From Cellvibrionales bacterium UBA2034 (lineage in GTDB: Bacteria; Pseudomonadota; Gammaproteobacteria; Pseudomonadales; UBA7239): a DNA stretch of 11,001 nucleotides. This document shows, in pieces, positions 7,558 through 11,001 of the stretch. Location of the stretch: positions 3,114 to 14,114 of the forward strand of contig DDBK01000012.1 in NCBI GenBank assembly GCA_002333095.1, read 5' to 3'. A model generated the notes under the pieces. It worked only from the letters and a program-made list of their open reading frames with translations, had not been told where the DNA came from and made no database searches. Within the stretch, counting starts at the first letter, position 1. Every line of letters starts with the position of its first letter. A program made the position numbers and the translations under genes.

Positions 7558-8031
7558 ATGACCAAGTTTCCAATGACTGTGCAAGGTGCTGAAAATCTTC
7601 GCGCCGAACTCGAAAAATTGAAAAAGGAAAAACCGGCTGTGTCACAGGCAATTGCCACAGCGCGTGAGCACGGGGATCTGAAGGAGAATGCCGAATACCA
7701 TGCGGCGCGCGAGCAGATGGGTTTTCTGGAAGGCCGCATCCAGGATATCGAGGCGCGTTTGTCGAATGTGCAGATTATCGATATCACTGCGATACCGCCC
7801 GGCGATAAGGTGATTTTTGGTGTGACAGTGACGGTAACTAACTGCGCCACCGACAAGAAAGTTACGTACAAGATTGTGGGTGAATATGAAGCGGATGTGA
7901 ACAAAGGCCTGATTTCCCTGACCTCGCCCATTGCCCGGGCGCTGATTGGCAAGGAAGTAGGCGATATCGTGGTAGTGAAGGCGCCGAGCGGCGATGTCGA
8001 ATATGAAATTGATGATGTGCAACATATTTAA
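7558..8031 (+). CDS. greA: Transcript cleavage factor GreA
   Basis: GreA enters the secondary channel of RNA polymerase and stimulates cleavage of backtracked RNA, restarting stalled complexes. At 157 residues it is the normal size. The N-terminal coiled coil (about residues 10-75) carries the tip motif [18 protein letters not shown], with acidic residues Asp40 and Glu43. These correspond to Asp41 and Glu44 of E. coli GreA, which help place the catalytic metal. The C-terminal FKBP-like domain includes [22 protein letters not shown]. It follows carB after 14 bases, the usual gammaproteobacterial order, and is probably co-transcribed with carAB. No terminator hairpin follows its stop, so transcription may continue into the glycosyltransferase genes. 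Confidence 0.99.
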   Translation: MTKFPMTVQGAENLRAELEKLKKEKPAVSQAIATAREHGDLKENAEYHAAREQMGFLEGRIQDIEARLSNVQIIDITAIPPGDKVIFGVTVTVTNCATDKKVTYKIVGEYEADVNKGLISLTSPIARALIGKEVGDIVVVKAPSGDVEYEIDDVQHI

Positions 8032-8046
8032 GTGCAATCACCGACG

Positions 8047-9294
8047 ATGAACCTGACAAGGTTTTTTGAAAAATCCCCTATGAAAATAATAGCCGGCATG
8101 TTGCTGGCTTTTTTTATGCTGTATCGCGCAGCGTTATTCTGGTTCAAGGCTTTCCATGGCTTCGCGTGGGATTATTCCATCAACTGGACTGCCGCGATGG
8201 CGTTACGGGAAGGGCTGTCTCTCTATGATAGGGTAGCGCTGCACCAACTGGCGGTGTCGCAAATCGGCAATGGCGCGCAGGCATTGTTTAACGGGCGCTT
8301 TACATCGTTTGTCGGACTGCCAACTACCGCTATCCTGCACCTGCCATTTTCCATACTGCCATATGAAGTGAGCGTGGCGTTTTATCGCTGGCTTGCCCTG
8401 TTTGCAATGTTGGTGGCAATCCTGTTGACCGGGTTGGCATTGCCCGCTGCGTTACGCTGGCGCGCTTGGCTAGCGGGCGTGCTGTGTTTATTGTTATGGC
8501 ACTCGTTTTCATTTTCGTTGCAACTAGGGCAGGTGGATGCCTGGGTGATGCTGAGCCTTGCCACGGCAGTGTTTGCAACCAGCCGATCGCAGTGGGCATT
8601 GGCGGGTGCCGCCATCGCTGTGGCAGTGTTGTTAAAAGTCAGCCCGGTGTGGCTGCTGCTTTTTTGCCTACTGAAAAGGCAATGGTCTCTGGTGTTTGTA
8701 GCAGGCATGTTCATTGTTGCAGGATTATGCCTGTCTTGTTGGCCGCAGCATGGCCAGGACATACAACAGTTTTTCGCAACGGTCCTGCCTTCGCTGGGCG
8801 ATAGCCCACTGCATGTACAGAACCAGTCACTGGGCGCATTTCTGGCCAGGTTGGCCACACCAGACACCCAGTTGCTGTCTTTTGCTGTCGGCATTGGCAT
8901 CTGGAAAACAGTGGGTGCCGGCATTGCAGCGGTATTGCTGCTGGTGCTGCATCGGGCAACGCGCGGCACAGTGCTGCAGGCCGAGGATCTTGCAGCTGTT
9001 ATCCTCCTGGCATTGTTGGCCGGGCCGCTCACGTGGGATCACTACCTGACTTGGGCCGTTATACCGGTGATGTTGTTGGCGGCAAGGTTGTCACCGGTTG
9101 GGATAGCGTTCCTGATCCTGCTGCTGTTGCCAATGGCATTCCCCGTGCAATACCTGAAAGCAGACATTATTGCCACCAGTGACTGGTGGCGCGTGCTGAC
9201 TGGTGTACAAATCAGCGCCCTCCTGCTGGTGATGGTCTGGATAATCAGGCGCTGCAGCATACAGGCCTGCCAGCTATACAAGGCTGAAGTGTAA
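8047..9294 (+). CDS. GT87-like polytopic GT-C glycosyltransferase
   Basis: A very hydrophobic protein of 415 residues with about ten predicted membrane segments, placed in the inner membrane. The order of motifs fits family GT87 (DUF2029), polyprenyl-phosphate-dependent mannosyltransferases or related enzymes. Positions below count from a GTG at 8032. Asp47 lies in the first periplasmic loop before a 'W.AA.AL..G..LYD' pattern, where GT87 enzymes keep their catalytic Asp (as in mycobacterial PimE). LGQVDAW is at 165-171, KVSP at 202-205, NQSLGAF at 264-270 and TWDHY at 334-338. The donor and acceptor cannot be told from sequence. The start is uncertain: GTG 8032 directly abuts the greA stop, and ATG 8047 and ATG 8080 are also possible; none has a clear ribosome binding site. 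It is probably co-transcribed with greA and the next gene. Confidence 0.83.
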   Translation: MNLTRFFEKSPMKIIAGMLLAFFMLYRAALFWFKAFHGFAWDYSINWTAAMALREGLSLYDRVALHQLAVSQIGNGAQALFNGRFTSFVGLPTTAILHLPFSILPYEVSVAFYRWLALFAMLVAILLTGLALPAALRWRAWLAGVLCLLLWHSFSFSLQLGQVDAWVMLSLATAVFATSRSQWALAGAAIAVAVLLKVSPVWLLLFCLLKRQWSLVFVAGMFIVAGLCLSCWPQHGQDIQQFFATVLPSLGDSPLHVQNQSLGAFLARLATPDTQLLSFAVGIGIWKTVGAGIAAVLLLVLHRATRGTVLQAEDLAAVILLALLAGPLTWDHYLTWAVIPVMLLAARLSPVGIAFLILLLLPMAFPVQYLKADIIATSDWWRVLTGVQISALLLVMVWIIRRCSIQACQLYKAEV

Positions 9295-9335
9295 TATGAT
9301 CCGCGAGGCTTTATAACGCATGGAGCGCGGTACCC

Positions 9336-9341
9336 AAGGAG
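9336..9341 (+). promoter_or_regulatory. Ribosome binding site deciding the start of the GT39-like gene
   Basis: AAGGAG lies five bases before the ATG at 9347. An upstream in-frame ATG at 9320 lacks such a site and would add nine polar residues, so 9347 is preferred. Confidence 0.8.
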
Positions 9342-9346
9342 TAGCC

Positions 9347-10948
9347 ATGAAAGTCACGGATATCCCCACTGAAAAAATATGGGAATTATGTCTGCTCACT
9401 ACCATTCTGGTGGTGGCGGCCTGTGTGCGTTTCTATGCGCTGGACCAGAACGGCCTGTCGGTCAGTGAGTTGTCGAACCTTGCACTGTGCGATGTGCGGG
9501 GCTGGGTGGCCATGATGAACCAGTTTGCAGGAAACAGTGGAATGCCGCCGTTGTACCCAACGCTGCTATGCCAGGTTACAGCACTCACCAGCGACGCAGA
9601 TTTCTTTGTGCGTGCGCTGTCTGCGATGGCAGGCGTAGGACTGGTCTATGCCACATATTTACTGGGCAAGGAATTCCTCTCGCCATTGACAGGGCTATTA
9701 GCCGCAGCGCTGATGGCAACAGATTTCCAGACAATCATCATTAACAGGGACGCAACGCTGTATAGCCTGTTTGCCTGTGTGTGTGTGCTACACAGCTATT
9801 TCTTTTGCAAACTGCTACTGGATCTGGGCAAAGAACCCCGCCCGATTGAAATAGGCACTACCGGCCTGCGTTTCCATTTTATATGGAAGTGGACCCCGGC
9901 ATTTGTTTGTGATGCCCGCATGCTACTGGGATTCTGGATAAGTGGAGCGCTGGCGTTTTATACCAGTCCTGTGGCGCTATTGTTCTTTATGGTTGAATTG
10001 CTGGCATCCTGTTTGTTGGTGAAGAATTCTCTCCGCCGCCAGATGCTGCAATCAATGTGGATGCCGGTTTTTGTTGTTTTATTGCCATGGTTGTCAGTGC
10101 TGTATGATTTGAGCGGATGGGCATTGAATGGCAATCTGTTTGGTGTGCAGGCCTTGCAGGAGGTCATGCAAAAAACCAGCTTTTTATTACCTGGGAACCC
10201 AGCGATATTGACAGTGCAGGTAATACTGCTAGGCATTTCGTTGCTGGCTATAAGTGGCTTTTGTGTCTGGGGTCGTTATGAACTGAAGCAGCGGCAGTTT
10301 CTGGGGTTTGTGGGGATGTATATTGTGCTTGCCCTGCTGGCGCTAGGCTTCATCAAAGCGATGGATTTTCGCTCGGTGCTGTACAGCACGTGTTTTCTGT
10401 CTATTGTTATGGCCGAACCCCTATCGTTTTGCATAAGAAGGATTTCTTTTCCCTTGTTGCGTAATACGTTTTTGACTCTGGTTGTTGTAGCGATAGCTGT
10501 TTGCCTGACAAATGCAAATGCAAAGCAGAGAATATACATACGTGGCGGCGATAGTGGATTCAATCAGACAGCTAAAATCATTAGCGCCGATGCGGAGTTT
10601 ATGCGCGGCAATAGGAAAGTGTTTATTTCTACCGAATTGTTTGATCATTATCTTCACGGCTATGGCATAGCATCACAGAACAATATTCTTTCAGGGAAAG
10701 AAAATCCGGATGCGATTCGTAAAGTGATTGATACAGAACACTTTTATGTTGTTGAATATCGCGGGGAAGACAAGGATTTCGAGCAGGATTCCCCGGCATT
10801 CGCCACGTCGGTTGAGCAGTACGCCGTATCATGCATAACCCGCATCCCGAGGTTCCGGATTGCACGATTTTCCAGAAGTGCGGACGTGGCGGATGGGCAG
10901 CCGGGTGACTGCCGTGAATTTTTGGCAATAAAAGGCGCATCACTGTGA
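9347..10948 (+). CDS. GT39/PMT-like GT-C membrane glycosyltransferase, acidic motif altered
   Basis: The 533-residue polytopic membrane protein has a first membrane helix at about residues 12-32 and further hydrophobic segments up to about residue 390. A hydrophilic C-terminal tail of about 140 residues follows. The layout and the motifs MPPLYPTLL (66-74), FVRALSAMAGVGLVYATYLL (87-106) and NRDATLYSL (133-141) resemble bacterial members of the PMT_2/GT39 superfamily. Those enzymes move sugars from polyprenyl-phosphate donors in the periplasm. The first loop normally reads like 'SLW.DEA', with an acidic catalytic pair. Here it is GLSVSELSN, so Ser40-Glu41 stands where Asp-Glu is expected. A polar insert at about 158-190 interrupts the hydrophobic core. 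Activity is therefore uncertain. It follows the GT87-like gene by 52 bases and overlaps a putative next gene by four. Confidence 0.8.
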   Translation: MKVTDIPTEKIWELCLLTTILVVAACVRFYALDQNGLSVSELSNLALCDVRGWVAMMNQFAGNSGMPPLYPTLLCQVTALTSDADFFVRALSAMAGVGLVYATYLLGKEFLSPLTGLLAAALMATDFQTIIINRDATLYSLFACVCVLHSYFFCKLLLDLGKEPRPIEIGTTGLRFHFIWKWTPAFVCDARMLLGFWISGALAFYTSPVALLFFMVELLASCLLVKNSLRRQMLQSMWMPVFVVLLPWLSVLYDLSGWALNGNLFGVQALQEVMQKTSFLLPGNPAILTVQVILLGISLLAISGFCVWGRYELKQRQFLGFVGMYIVLALLALGFIKAMDFRSVLYSTCFLSIVMAEPLSFCIRRISFPLLRNTFLTLVVVAIAVCLTNANAKQRIYIRGGDSGFNQTAKIISADAEFMRGNRKVFISTELFDHYLHGYGIASQNNILSGKENPDAIRKVIDTEHFYVVEYRGEDKDFEQDSPAFATSVEQYAVSCITRIPRFRIARFSRSADVADGQPGDCREFLAIKGASL

Positions 10949-11001
10949 ATAGCACAAGCGCAACAATAAAAAGTGTTGATAATAAAAATACAGGGTATGG
11001 G
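10945..11001 (+). CDS. Putative start of a further gene, cut by the window edge
   Basis: A GTG at 10945 overlaps the preceding TGA stop by four bases (GTGA) and opens a frame that stays open for 19 codons to the window end. It begins MNSTSATIKSVDNKNTGYG. An AAGG-like site about ten bases upstream could serve as ribosome binding site. The four-base overlap is typical of operon genes. The visible part is polar, with no recognisable motif, so no function can be given. A chance open frame remains possible at this length. Confidence 0.5.
   Translation, partial: MNSTSATIKSVDNKNTGYG

Noticed and set aside
7392..7952. Minus-strand open frame of 186 codons across the carB-greA junction
   Set aside because: It is opposite two confident genes, Ser-rich and without motifs, so it is a shadow frame.
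8382..9032. Minus-strand open frame of 216 codons inside the GT87-like gene
   Set aside because: Its composition (Asn, Ala, Thr, Ser) is what the reverse of Leu/Ala-rich membrane codons gives; no domain is visible.
9776..9787. TG dinucleotide repeat of six units inside the GT39-like gene
   Set aside because: It could in principle slip and switch the gene off, but six units is short for phase variation and it encodes an ordinary Cys-Val membrane stretch.

Overview
The window looks like chromosome from a mid-GC gammaproteobacterium, most likely near the pseudomonads or Cellvibrio-type marine and soil bacteria. The reasons are the pair of a two-domain rhodanese with a CQTH-type active site directly in front of phosphatidylserine decarboxylase, as in Pseudomonas and Azotobacter, and the conserved block carA-carB-greA. 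The genus is an inference; nothing in the sequence fixes it.

Layout. Positions 1-1949 hold a tightly packed plus-strand run: the 3' end of a proline iminopeptidase-like alpha/beta hydrolase, a RhdA-type sulfurtransferase, and psd. The psd gene overlaps the rhodanese stop by four bases. A minus-strand radical SAM gene of the spore-photoproduct-lyase-like (SPL, COG1533) group meets psd tail to tail (1946-2863). A 296-base intergenic region (2864-3159) carries putative back-to-back promoters and then a structured carA leader with a strong intrinsic terminator hairpin (3034-3069) about 90 bases before carA. carA starts with TTG, carB overlaps carA by 14 bases, and greA follows carB by 14 bases. 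Directly after greA come two polytopic GT-C membrane proteins: a GT87-like glycosyltransferase (8047-9294) and a GT39/PMT-like protein (9347-10948). A probable further gene overlaps the latter by four bases and runs off the window.

How the genes work together. CarA and CarB make carbamoyl phosphate for arginine and pyrimidine synthesis. GreA rescues backtracked RNA polymerase. Psd makes phosphatidylethanolamine in the inner membrane. The GT-C pair would transfer sugars from polyprenyl-phosphate donors on the periplasmic side, and looks like lineage-specific cargo at the end of a housekeeping operon.

Most of the window is ordinary housekeeping DNA. The points most worth a second look are the apparent transcription attenuator (or small RNA) in front of carA, the replacement of the usual catalytic Asp in the GT39-like protein, the orphan SPL-type radical SAM gene, and the rhodanese active-site variant. 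I saw no CRISPR array, tRNA, rRNA, insertion sequence or phage gene, and no clear new multi-gene system.
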